Source of the DNA: Albula goreensis
Taxonomy: Eukaryota > Chordata > Actinopteri > Albuliformes > Albulidae
Length of the DNA stretch: 64,000 nucleotides
Direction of reading: 5' to 3'
Assembly (NCBI GenBank): GCA_022829145.1
Contig: CM040750.1
Location: 6,936,755 to 7,000,754, forward strand
The notes beneath the pieces were generated by a model. The model did not search any database. It had not been told where the DNA came from and saw only the letters and a program-made list of their open reading frames with translations. This document shows, piece after piece, positions 1-10,422 of the stretch; positions within the stretch are counted from its first letter, which is position 1, and every line of letters starts with the position of its first letter. A program made the translations under genes and the position numbers.

Positions 1-400
1 CTGCTGCATTAATGCAGATTAGCATTAAATACACAAACAGTGTTTGTGAGGACTTTCCTGAGTAGAGAGCTGAGTGAACGGAAGCGGATGGATTGACAGG
101 TTCAGATGGGGTTGTGGATGAGCCGCTGCTGTCTGCGCGGTATGGTCACTCTCAGTTCTGCACCTAAAGGTCTAAACCTCTTTGAGCTCCTACCTCCTCC
201 ACTGTAAACTCTCTGCCCTATCGTACTTAAAATCACAGCTTTCCCCTCTCAGACCCATATAACGTGGCTCTGTTGCTCACCTCGCTCCACCTCTGGCCCC
301 CGCATCACACACACAGACCCACTCAGACTCTGAATGCTGTCAGGGGAGCTCACAGGGCTGAGGAAGCAGGAATGGGGAGTATCCCACTATGGGCATGGAC
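1..400. other. Single-copy flank, no gene seen
   Basis: I see no coding region here. The stretch begins with a perfect 14-bp palindrome, CTGCATTAATGCAG, at positions 4-17. It then passes through ordinary mixed-composition sequence into the 51-bp tandem array. No splice-flanked open frame or recognised repeat is visible. Confidence 0.5.
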
Positions 401-1587
401 AGAGTTAAGGTAAGGGCGCACACTAACTCAACACACACAGAGTCAACCCAACGTTAAGGTCAGGGTGCACATACTAACTCAACACACGCAGAGTCAACCC
501 AACGTTAAGGTTAGGGTGCACACTAACTCAACCCACACAGAGTCAACCCAGCGTTAAGATCAGGATGCACATACTAACTCAACACACACAGAGTCAACCC
601 AACGTTAAGGTTAGGGTGCGCACACTAACTCAACCCACACAGAGTCAACCCAGCGTTAAGGTCAGGGTGCACACACTAACTCAACACACACAGAGTCAGC
701 CCAGCGTTAAGGTTAGGGTGCACACACTAACTCAACCCACACAGAGTCAACCTAAAGTTAAGGTCAGGGTACACACACTAACTCAACCCACACAGAGTCA
801 ACCCAGTGTTAAGGTCAGGGTACACACACTAACTCAACCCATACAGAGTCAACCCAACGTTAAGGTTAGGGTGTACACACTAACTCAACCCGCTCAGAGT
901 CAACCTAACGTTATGGTTAGGGTACACACACTAACTCAACCCACACAGAGTCAACCCAACGTTAAGGTCAGGGTACACACACTAACTCAACCCATACAGA
1001 GTCAGCCCAACGTTAAGGTAAAGGTGCACACACTAACTCAACCCACACAGAGTCAACCCAGCGTTAAGGTCAGGGTGCACACACTATCTTAACCCACACA
1101 GAGTCAGCCCAGCGTTAATGTCAGGGTGCACACACTAACCCAACCCACACGGAGTCAACCCAACATTAAGGTTAGGGTGCACACACTAACTCAACCCACA
1201 CAGAGTCAGCCCAGCGTTAATGTCAGGGTACACACACTAACTCAACCCATACAAAGTCAACCCAACGTTAAGGTAAAGGTGCACACACTAACTCAACCCA
1301 TACAAAGTCAACCCAACGTTAAGGTAAAGGTGCACACACTAAATCAACCCACACAGAGTCAACCCAGCGTTAAGGTCAGGGTGCACACACTAACTCAACA
1401 CACACACAGTCAACCCAGCGTTAAGGTCAGGGTGCACACACTAACCCAACCCACACGGAGTCAACCCAACATTAAGGTTAGGGTGCACACACTAACTGAA
1501 CATGCATTGAGTCAGCCTAGCATTAAGGTTAGGATGCACACACTAACCCAACCCACATAGAGTCAGCCGAGTGTTAAGGTCAGGGTC
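401..1587. repeat. 51-bp minisatellite, about 23 copies
   Basis: Tandem array with a unit close to 51 bp. Each unit contains the words CTAACTCAACCCACACAGAG, TCAACCCAACGTTAAGG and TCAGGGTGCACACA. The first few copies are 1-3 bp shorter and later ones settle at exactly 51 bp. Because 51 is 17 codons and the unit lacks a stop in one frame, open frames of 175 and 144 codons run through it as a 17-residue repeat. I regard these as fortuitous: there is no upstream exon, signal peptide or unique domain. Most copies carry GTTAAGGTTAGGG or GTTAAGGTCAGGG, which contain a single telomere-like TTAGGG word but are not a telomeric array. The array ends in degenerate copies near 1587. Confidence 0.95.
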
Positions 1588-3114
1588 AACCAAACTACCT
1601 CAACACTTCCTCAAAACAGTGACAGATTAAACAGCCCTTTCCTCTTTTATCTTTTTGTTTTAAATACTCATTACTGTGCCTCATATCCTCAAACCATTCT
1701 GAAAATTATAGTTCAGTATGAAAATAATAGGCCTTTCAGCTGTCTTTGCTTTTTAAACAAGGAATTCTACACATGAAGAAAGCAAGACCAGCTGTATTGT
1801 TTTACGCTCTCTAATTCTAAAAAGCAGTGTTGTTGTAACATAAATTGCATAACAGTGAAAAATACTGAATTAGGAGTGGTAAAAAAAGTCTGTTGAAAGG
1901 TGGCTGAGATGGTAATTTCCTGGTGGGTGGGAGGGGGGGTGTTGGAGGATCACTGTTGAGAATCGCACTTGATAACTCTGAGCTTTGGGACCAAAGGAAA
2001 CGCTGTGGGACTGACTCGCAATGCAGTGCCATGCTATGTTAATACCAATTGATCGCATTAAAGCGCCTATTCATTTAAACTCTGTACTGTGCTACACAAT
2101 AACGGGATGACTCTGGTGAGAGTGGTGTTTTTTCAGAACCCTGGGGGTCCCCAGCAGTCAGGGGTCCCTCTAAAGCGAGTTGACGGTTCACAGTAAATCT
2201 GTCCCGTAAACAAACCCGTCACCACCCGTGTTATAATTGAAAACAGTGCCTGTGAACACACATGTTGCCGTCACAACCTTCTCCACCAAACCAGATATCA
2301 GCCTGGGTCCCTCACTCTTTCAGGTCTGGTATGGTTCTTGTTAATTTTACTGAACGCTTCAAATAATAGCTTCCGTCTTACTTGCATTAAGCTGGTGGGC
2401 TGCATTCCTGCAGAAACCAAAACCAAGGTTTGCCTAATAAAAGACCACCAAAATTAGTGATAGGGCCTGTGAGAGACTTTGGGGTCAGACAAGCCTGAGA
2501 AACAATCATGCTTTCTGCTATGCATCATGTGCTTAAATGTATACTAAAGCTAGCTGCTGCTCTTTCCTGATCAGCTGTTTGGTTCATACTTCTTAGTATT
2601 GACCACGAACCCAAAGGATTTAGCTTGAGTGAGTGTAGCACATCCAGTTTATTGTGTATCAATACCTATTCGAACCTTAAACCTTGGCAATCGCGGGAAA
2701 CATAGCTGTTAGTGAGAGACTCGATGATGGAATGTCCTAGCGCTTATGTAAAACAGTTCACTGTGGCATTATATTTAAACTTGGTATCTGGGCTCCAGTT
2801 AATTCATTCACTGTTTATTTATTAGCTACTTTGCAACTAATGACTGTACGTTTGCTGCACACAAAAAAAATTATTTTAAATTAAAATGACTTGCGCTGTG
2901 CTTCTTTCATCGTCCTTTAGCCTGTGTGAAGTGCTTCCCTTGGCTACTTTGTCCGCCGCACACAGTGGCTTAGTCTAACTTTACATTAAGGGGTTGATTT
3001 AGTAAGATCTCAAACATGAGGTGTTGTTTTGCATGGGAACGAAAGCATTGTCCCTGTCTAACAGCCGTATTGTTGTGTATTTGGAAGGGAGCCCCTATGC
3101 GGTCAGGGAGAGAA
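1588..3114. other. AT-rich single-copy DNA, no gene seen
   Basis: Low-GC sequence with homopolymer A and T runs and no recognised domain in any frame. Short open frames on the minus strand near 1817-2058 overlap each other in different frames and have no family resemblance. I see no tRNA, repeat array or complete transposon. Confidence 0.45.
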
Positions 3115-3270
3115 AGATGCTGTTACACTGAGTGATGTCACAGATGCTATCACACTGAGTGCTGTCACAGATACTGTTACACTGAGTGATGTCACATATG
3201 TTGTTACACTGAGTGATGTCACAGATGCTGTTTTACTGAGTGCTGTCACAGATGCTGTTATATTGAATGG
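3115..3270. repeat. 27-bp tandem repeat, about 6 copies
   Basis: Short array with a unit near 27 bp, built from the words GATGCTGTTACACTGAG and TGATGTCAC. The copies diverge by point changes (GCTGTCAC, TATTGAATGG), and the array fades out near 3270. A 70-codon minus-strand frame with a serine/valine/threonine-rich 9-residue period is a consequence of the 27-bp period and is not a gene. Confidence 0.85.
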
Positions 3271-5809
3271 TGTAGGACTGATATGATTATAACTACAGTT
3301 ACTAGGACTGCTCATGCCGCTAGTATCACATAAAATAATATTTTCATCAGGTGAGTGCTTTTATTTAGATTGTTTTTATTTCCTTTTTTAATCACTGTTA
3401 CAGTGCTCACCATTATGTTTGGGATAAAAAAAATGTTTTTTTTTTTTTGATTTGGCTCTGTACCCCACAGTTATGTAATTTAAAACAGTCATGTTTAGTA
3501 CTTCATTCCATTCGTTGCATTCAGTGACTCCTGAAATCTGTGACTCAAAGACATCACCAAGTGCAGTGCATGTTTTCTAGTGATGCTCTGCCAGGCCTAT
3601 ACTGCAAATGCGTTTTTGATACATACATTATAGAGGGCACTGTGTATATTGGCCTGTCAAGGAGGAGACGCAGTAACAATGAAAGACCACTATGCAGAAA
3701 ACATATTTTTTTAATCTCTTTGGAATGTCACATAAAAAATAGTGGATCCGTATGTCTTTTGGATGATGTGGAGAATGACTGTCATGTCTCTATGCATCAG
3801 TTACTCCAGTTTTATGGGCTGCTGTGAAGCAAGTAAGATCCACAACAGGGATTGGTTTGTATATAACGCAGTATTTTCTGAATGTCAAAACCCCTGCTGA
3901 TGCTTCATGGGAATTTGCAAAGAAGGACTAAAGTATGTTTAAGTTGGAGGGCATTATTGCTAAAGAAACACTGAAATCAAGTTCTTGTGGTTTGTGGCTT
4001 TTGTGGTCTATTGTTGCTCAATGGGGGTCTAAGTTCTACTCAAAACCACATTGAAATCAGTGTTTAATATTGGAAGTGTTACCATGGCCATTTTGTGGCT
4101 TAAGAGGAGAAAATTCAACTGCTCACCCAACTGATACAGGGATTTGAGAGGAAACTGCAGCTGAATCAAAGCCGTCCAAAATCCACACGCTGTCAGTATG
4201 TCATTCATAGATAGAGTCAGAAGTGCTCCGTTTACTGCTTGGCTCTAGAAGCCTGTTGTTCAGGCAACCAAAATAAAATATTATGCAATCTGCAGCAGAT
4301 ATAACCTTGGTTGTGAAATTGTCCATTGGGAATATCTAATGCACTGTAATTTTTCACCTGGGATACACACTCCTTTACTCAGTAAACAGTTTTCTAGGAA
4401 CGATGTCTTTACCAGACGTTTTCTGTCCAGCTTCAGTTTCATTGTGAATTCCCACAGTCTGCTTAGTAATGATGATCTGAATGCAAAAGTAGAGAGATCT
4501 TTATCCTGTGTGGAATTCTGGGTTTCTACGTTTCCCACACTTGCTGAAACATTTTCATTCCTGACTACTGTCTGTGATGTTCAGTTTTAGTGTAGATGCA
4601 CAACTTAAAAGAAATGATAACACCCCTCTCCTCTTGAAATAGCTGGCTTGTTTGGAGGCTTTATTGTGTTATCACATTAGTTAACAATTACAACCCAGAA
4701 ACAAGAAATTGGACCATTTCAGAACATTCTTCTATATTTATTTAGCGTTGTGACTGTATGCTGTTATTTTTAGCTTTCAAAACAGTTTCACGTACACTCA
4801 GAAACTTTTGGGATGATGTAGTAAAATCTGATGAAATCATACTGACATAGTGTAGTGTCCTCAGTCTGATGGAGTTATCAGCCTTTTAAACTCTATTTAA
4901 AAATAAAACACTTGCATACATCTGAGCTCTAGTCTGATTGAGAAGAATACAAGGCAAGCTCATACATGCACATGTATGTACTGAATTTAATGTAAAATAA
5001 GTAGCCAACATACTTTACTCATATACATTCCTCTTCTTTAAACTTTTTTTTAAACTTAAAATCTCTTTAAAGTCTCTTAAAATCATTAATTTGTTTTCCT
5101 ACTCCACCCCCATCTGTCCCAGCAATGAGAACATTAATAAGGTTTATTCTGCTCTGAGGAATCGCTGTGGAAATCTTATATGTGGTTCAGTGTGGAAATA
5201 CTGGCCTTTTCTTCTCTCGGTGCAATTGACAGCAGCTCTGTTGATGTTATTTATGGATGCATGAAAAAATTCTGTTAATGCAAAGACCATGTTGAGGTAA
5301 AGAAAATAAAATGACCACGAAGATGAAACAGACAGAGGTGGATGTTACGTCCTAGAGGTTAATATTGTTTTCCTTTCCTTTATGTGTTTCTCTAGGGTAC
5401 CAGTTCTATGGATGCTTGCTTTGAACACTTTATATTGTAATAGTGTTTAATATTACTGTAATGCAATAATATTTGTCCTGTACATTAAACCATGGGGTTC
5501 TTTTCCCAAGCATTTCATTCAAAGCAGTTCAGAGCAGTGTGTTTAATGATGTTTCTGTTATAAAATTGCTTTTCCCAATCTCAGTCTCAAGATATTCTAG
5601 CTGACAATACTCATGTTGTCACAAACAGCTCTTAGCAGACTAAAATACAAAGCTCCACTTTGAGGCAAAGCCACAGCGATAGTGGGGTCTGACACAACGC
5701 TGGTCACGCACGCCCTTTAGAGTCAGCCATGTTGAGGTGGATGAAACAGCATGAAAGAAATGGCTGGAATAGAGAAGCTTGTGGAAATGTAATCTCTATA
5801 GGTTTGTTT

Positions 5810-6200
5810 GAAATGCGCGGGCGTGATGCCGTCAGCGATGATGCTCAGCAGGTTTCCGTTTGTATCAGCACTTCAAAGCGCGAGGTGGCCGTTTCCGCAG
5901 TGACTGCGCCACTTCCACAAATAACACTGCATTTGGGCCACAGACAGCGCCGTGACAGATACTCATTCGCCGTTTGATGGGCTTGAGCCGGGGAGGGGTG
6001 TAGCTGAGTCTGTCGCTGGTTCTTCCTGTCAGAGCTATCAGCCATGGCAGCAATTCCTGTCGCCCACTTAACCAGATAACCAACATGGGAATCTGACCTG
6101 AGACCCGCGCCAGCCTCCCTGCCCACACACTGCGGGACATCTGCAGCCTTGTACAGTGGCTCACCAGATAACTGGCTATTGACCTGTCCAAAGAACCTCA
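5810..6200. promoter_or_regulatory. Possible conserved non-coding element
   Basis: This stretch is clearly less AT-rich than its surroundings and has balanced composition with no simple repeats. It holds several CTGTCA/TGACAG words (TALE-homeodomain-like) and open frames on both strands that match no family I know. Such islands in fish gene deserts are often conserved enhancers, but the sequence alone cannot show conservation. The 136- and 108-codon minus-strand frames overlap in different registers, which argues against a real gene. An unrecognised exon cannot be excluded. Confidence 0.22.
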
Positions 6201-8059
6201 ACTTCCGATCATTTACCTTTTCAACAAGATAGGTGCAACTACAATGAATTTTCAATTAGATTTATGGAACAACTTCAGTAACATGAGTCAATTTTGAATG
6301 GAAATGTTTAATTCATACTGAAGGAAGAATACTGTCCTTTGGTAAACTACAGTGAAAACATCAAAAATGGTAATATTCCATTACATGCAATGATCTGTAT
6401 GTTAATTTTGCTCTCTGTGTAAACAGTGCAGTATATTTTGGTGCCACCATAAATCCTATGTTCACTGTATCAGCATGTACATTTCTGGCTGATTTCAAAA
6501 TTCCCAGATAGGACAGCAAAGTTAAAATGTGCTTGACTTTTGGCTAGGTCAGAGGCCAACTTTCAGAAGGAGGCAGATGAGTAACAGGCCAAAAAGGGGA
6601 AAACCTGAATCTATAAATATGCCTGGAACAACCTTCACTTGCCAGTGGCTTGCAAGTGTTTTAATCTCAAAGTGTAGCTGATAAGACCCCCTGTCTGAAT
6701 CTATTTAGGTTAGTCGAGTACACATTGCCAAGCCTTTGGAGATTTGTAGTGGGAATGTGTAGTCCCGTATATAGTCTAGCTTCCCTGTCGGTCGACAAAA
6801 CTGTCCTTGCGGTAAAATGTTTTGTAAAACAATAGTAGACGATGCTGTGAAAGTGGTATAGTCCTGTAATCCTTATCATTCATTTAGCGTTGTTATTCAT
6901 AACATTCAGGACAGGTTTCAGAGTATATGTTCCACAGGTTCTGCATGCAGCATACTGGTGTAAAGGAAAAATATGCTTTCAGTCGCTTAGCCTTATGGGA
7001 TTTGAGGTCTGTGTCCTCAGTGAAATTAGGTGCATTTTCTCTGCATGGCTGTTGACCCTGCAGGGTGCTTTCGGCGGTGCTGTGTTTTTGTCGCTGCTGC
7101 TGTCGACGCAGGACCCTATCTGGTGACCCCCGCCCCAGCTCCTCCCCCTCCGTCCCCCGTCGCTCAGCGCCCGGCCTGGCCTGAGAGCTCTCAGAGATAA
7201 CGGTGTGCCCTGGTCCACCATTCTCCATCCTGTTTACCTCTCACACGCCTCTCGGGTGGAGATGCCAGTGCATGAGGACGTCAGGCATCAGCATGCTGTG
7301 TTATCCCCCTTCCGTCTCCCTAAATTGTGGGCACTTTTTGCCCAGACCCCCTTCTCCCCATTTTAGGGCAGTTCCCCCCAGCTGACAGCTTCCTTTCCAC
7401 CCTGTGTTATTTTTTTTCCACCCATAACTCCTGAGCCATTATGCAGGCACTACAGCTCAGATGCTGAGCAGGTAAGGGACACTAATGCTAAACAAAGTGC
7501 TCAGCTCTTAGGCCACAAGAGCCTGAAAGGGCCGTGCCACTCGAGAGATAAATCGATTTGACATGACTATTAGTGCGATCTGAAATCTGAGTATTTCAGT
7601 GAACATATTCCTGCCATATTTTATATGATATGCATTACCCAGCAGTTTTCACAGTTTACAAATACTAGTGCCTTTTGGAGAGTTTACACTCTAAGTCAAG
7701 TTTCTTTGCTCATAATCATAGAGGAATTTTTCTCTGTGCTATACAGAGCCAATTAACAAATAATGAACCGTTTGGTGCCATAGAACGGCCTATACTACCA
7801 CATGGTTTGTTAACGGTTCTACATAGTTCTGAAAACAAATTTCCCCTCTGATTGTAATTAATGAAACCTATTTTGGGTTATTTAGAGAACTATGTAAAAA
7901 GAAAAAATGTACTGTCTTTGAAAGTATGCTTGTGTAGTTGACTATGAAATAATTTCCCACTACTTTAAATGATTGTCTTTCCTCCCGCATTTTTGAATAA
8001 AAAGTCAGAGAAACGACTAAATGATATTATCAGATGAGAGAGCTATTGCCCAGACAAAA

Positions 8060-8335
8060 TCAACACCAATTCCTGGATGCTAACCGCAAAATAATTGCCA
8101 ATTAGTGGGTGGATCAAAGCTTTGGTGTGGTCTGGGGCCTGTTCCCACATTTGATTTGAATTTGCTGGATGCTGCACTTCGGCGTTTGCTTTGTGGTGAA
8201 CTATGAAAATAACTGCAAAAATGAGAGGGAAGCTCTTTCACAACAGCTTTTCTTTGAGCTGTGAATTTTGAAGCATGGGAGGCTCTGTACTCAGGGAATC
8301 TGACTTGCTGTACATGGACAGATGACATGGTGATC
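8060..8335. promoter_or_regulatory. Possible conserved non-coding element with homeodomain/TCF-like words
   Basis: A low-repeat stretch with closely spaced factor-like words: ATAATTGCCAATTAGTGG (homeodomain ATTA cores), GATCAAAGC (TCF/LEF-like) and CTTTGTGG. It has no simple-sequence drift and no transposon signature. One 82-codon minus-strand frame covers it but resembles no known protein. The enhancer call is inference from motif clustering and composition only. Confidence 0.25.
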
Positions 8336-9093
8336 GTGTGACAGTTACAGTATTAGTCATTTAATGAACATCCGCATTCGACCTCCAACCACTTCCAGTC
8401 ACTGTGAGTAAGAGAAGATTCAACAAGAGAGAATTGGTGGTAACGGTTGGTGTTACTGTTACATGAATAACAAGTTAGACTAAGCCACTGTGTGTGGTAG
8501 AAATAGGAGCTGAGAGAAGCCCTTCACACAGGCTTTCAGATGATGAGAGAAGTGCAGTGCAGGCCAGGAGTTTTATTTAGCATAAATAGTTTTGGGTGTG
8601 GAAATGTACAGTCTTTATTAGTTTCAAAGTCACTCATAAATGAACAGTGAATTAACTGGATACCAAGTTTAAATATAATCCAACAGCAAGTTGTTGCACA
8701 TAAATGCTGTGAAACACCACCACAAACACATACATTTACTACAGAAGCCAAGGTTTAAGGTTCAAATTGATACTGATACACACCAGACTGGAGTGTGTTG
8801 CACTCACTTAAGCTAAGCTCTCGGGAAGTGGAAATTGCTAGCAAATATGACAGAGGAGAGAACAGCAGATGGTTTTTTTTCTCCAAAGACAGTGGGAACA
8901 CCAGCCAGCCCCCTCTGACTCAGGCAGTTCAAATGGGCATTTGACTTTGCTAAGACTTAAGCTGTATGGTGTCCTTACCTCTGCTGTGTCTAAACGTACA
9001 GGGTAGAATCACTCTCTGTTTTCCTCGTGCTCCCGACAAACCGAATCTTGTGCCAGTTAGATTAGGTCTCATCCTTACTCCTCCATTCATTTT

Positions 9094-9108
9094 AAGAAAC
9101 AACCTGGA
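9094..9108. repeat. SINE left target-site duplication
   Basis: The 15-bp sequence AAGAAACAACCTGGA directly precedes the SINE. It recurs with one mismatch (AAGAAACAACATGGA) at 9557-9571, just after the A-rich tail. This marks a retroposition target duplication of typical length. Confidence 0.85.
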
Positions 9109-9556
9109 ATGGGCCTGTGAGTGGCTTGTGGGATAAATTGCTGCCTACAGGTCCTGAGGTCGGGGGCTCGATTCCCGGCCTCGCCATTCCCGACCATGGC
9201 CAGAGGCTCCATTGGCGAGGCAACAATTGGCCAGCCTCGCCTACGGGGTTGGTCGGGCTAAAATCTTCGGTTGGTCCATCGCAATAGCACCCTCCTTGGG
9301 GCTGCTTGGGCGCTTGCGGCAGCACGAACCGATTGTACACTGACTACGTCTTCCTCTGACATCATAAGCAGTGTGCGACTGGTGGTGCGGCCGCAACGTG
9401 AAAAAGAAGCGAGATTGTTGATTTGGAGGAGTCACGTGTGCGACCTCTCCTCCCATAGCTGTCAGGGGCGGGGTGCTACGGTGTGATCAACCAGTTCGGT
9501 TGAACATTTGGGTTGGGAAAAATGGGGAAAAATCAGGGATTCAAATAAAAAACAAA
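9109..9556 (+). mobile_element. tRNA-derived SINE (about 448 bp)
   Basis: Short interspersed element bounded by 15-bp target duplications at 9094-9108 and 9557-9571 that differ at one base. The head resembles a tRNA gene with RNA polymerase III promoter boxes. A good B-box, GGCTCGATTCC, lies at 9165-9175 (one change from GGTTCGANTCC). A weak A-box-like TGGCTTGTGGG lies at 9122-9132, about 33 bp upstream. A tRNA-unrelated body of about 300 bp follows. The element ends in an A-rich tail (AAATAAAAAACAAA). Open frames of 70-82 codons on both strands within it are incidental. I do not recognise the family name. Presence, orientation and boundaries are well supported; whether the copy is still transcribable is not known. 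Confidence 0.85.
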
Positions 9557-9571
9557 AAGAAACAACATGGA
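9557..9571. repeat. SINE right target-site duplication
   Basis: AAGAAACAACATGGA, matching 9094-9108 at 14 of 15 positions. It follows immediately on the element's A-rich tail. Confidence 0.85.
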
Positions 9572-9957
9572 AGACATCACATTTATGATCCCCATCCATG
9601 TGGAACTTTATAAAATGCATTTTTTGCAAGCACTTGACATCGTTAAAATATTTAATTGTTGTCTATTTCCAGTACTTCATCTTGAAAGCTGTTCCTGGCA
9701 TGATTATATTTCACTTCTAGTTCGGCAAGTTTCCTCAATAACAATAAAATAACAACACCAATCCGGAAACACATCATGGTGCAGGATTTTAACCCTTAAA
9801 AACAAACTTCTAGTGTAGTGAAGGAATTAGATTCTACATTTAGTCATGTCCAACAATAGGTAGAGCTTGCCTTTACAGCAAACACACCTCCTAATTTACA
9901 GGGAGGCTACCCTGTTCAGCAGGGCGACCTTCGTAACAGTGAGGGGTTGTTGAGGTG
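9572..9957. other. AT-rich single-copy spacer
   Basis: No gene, RNA or repeat array is seen between the SINE and the 34-bp minisatellite. Confidence 0.5.
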
Positions 9958-10422
9958 ACCACAGGTGGACCCACACATAAGATTGGCCCCACAGTGGTAG
10001 ACCCCCTCATTTAGACCGGTCCCCACAGTGGTAGACCCCCACATGTAGACCGGTCCCCACAGTGGTAGACCTGCACATTTTGACTGGCCTCCACAGTGGT
10101 AGAACCACACATTTTGACTGGCCCCCACAGGGGTGGACTCCCACATTTAGACCAGTCCCCACAGTGGCAGACCCACACATAAGATTGGCCCCCACAGTGG
10201 TATACCCCCACATTTTGACTGGCCCCTGCAGGGGTTGACCCCCACATCTAGACCAGTCCCCATGGTGGTAGACCCACACATTTTGACTGGCCCCCATAGT
10301 GGTAGACCCACAAATTTTGACAGGCCCCCACAGTGGTAGACCTACATATTTTGACAGGCCCCCACAGTGGTAGACCTACACATTTTGACAGGCCCCCACA
10401 GTGGTAGACCTACACATTTAGA
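9958..10422. repeat. 34-bp minisatellite, about 14 copies
   Basis: Tandem array of about 34-35 bp units containing CCCCACAGTGGTAGACC and ACATTTTGACTGG, or the variant ACATTTAGACCGGT. The two variants of the second half alternate irregularly. The right-hand copies are more homogeneous (GACAGGCCCCCACAGTGG). Three minus-strand frames of 76-96 codons overlap in different registers because the unit has no stop on that strand. They encode a Gly/Cys/Trp-rich repeat and are not genes. Confidence 0.93.

Larger units (their letters stand above)
3271..9093. other. Long single-copy stretch, no gene recognised
   Basis: Mostly AT-rich non-repetitive DNA. A 95-codon plus-strand frame at 3540-3827 has no recognisable domain, and I do not call it a gene. 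Overlapping frames on both strands at 4281-4590 are likewise unrecognised. Two GC-balanced islands (5810-6200 and 8060-8335) are listed separately as possible regulatory elements. Around 7720-7900 paired AGAACC/GGTTCT-like words could be the remains of a miniature element, but I cannot define its ends. Confidence 0.45.

Noticed and set aside
565-1560. Open frames of 175 and 144 codons with a 17-residue HTLTQPTQSQPNVKVR-like repeat
   Set aside because: They are exactly coextensive with a 51-bp minisatellite, have no unique N- or C-terminal domain, and start at methionines that are mutated repeat positions.
401-1587. Interstitial telomeric repeat
   Set aside because: Only one TTAGGG-like word per 51-bp unit, so it is not a (TTAGGG)n tract.
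3540-3827. 95-codon frame as a possible small gene or transposase piece
   Set aside because: No recognisable motif, no terminal repeats nearby and no splice structure.
9109-9195. Functional tRNA gene
   Set aside because: Only a B-box and a weak A-box are recognisable. The cloverleaf cannot be closed convincingly, and the segment is the head of a SINE with target duplications.
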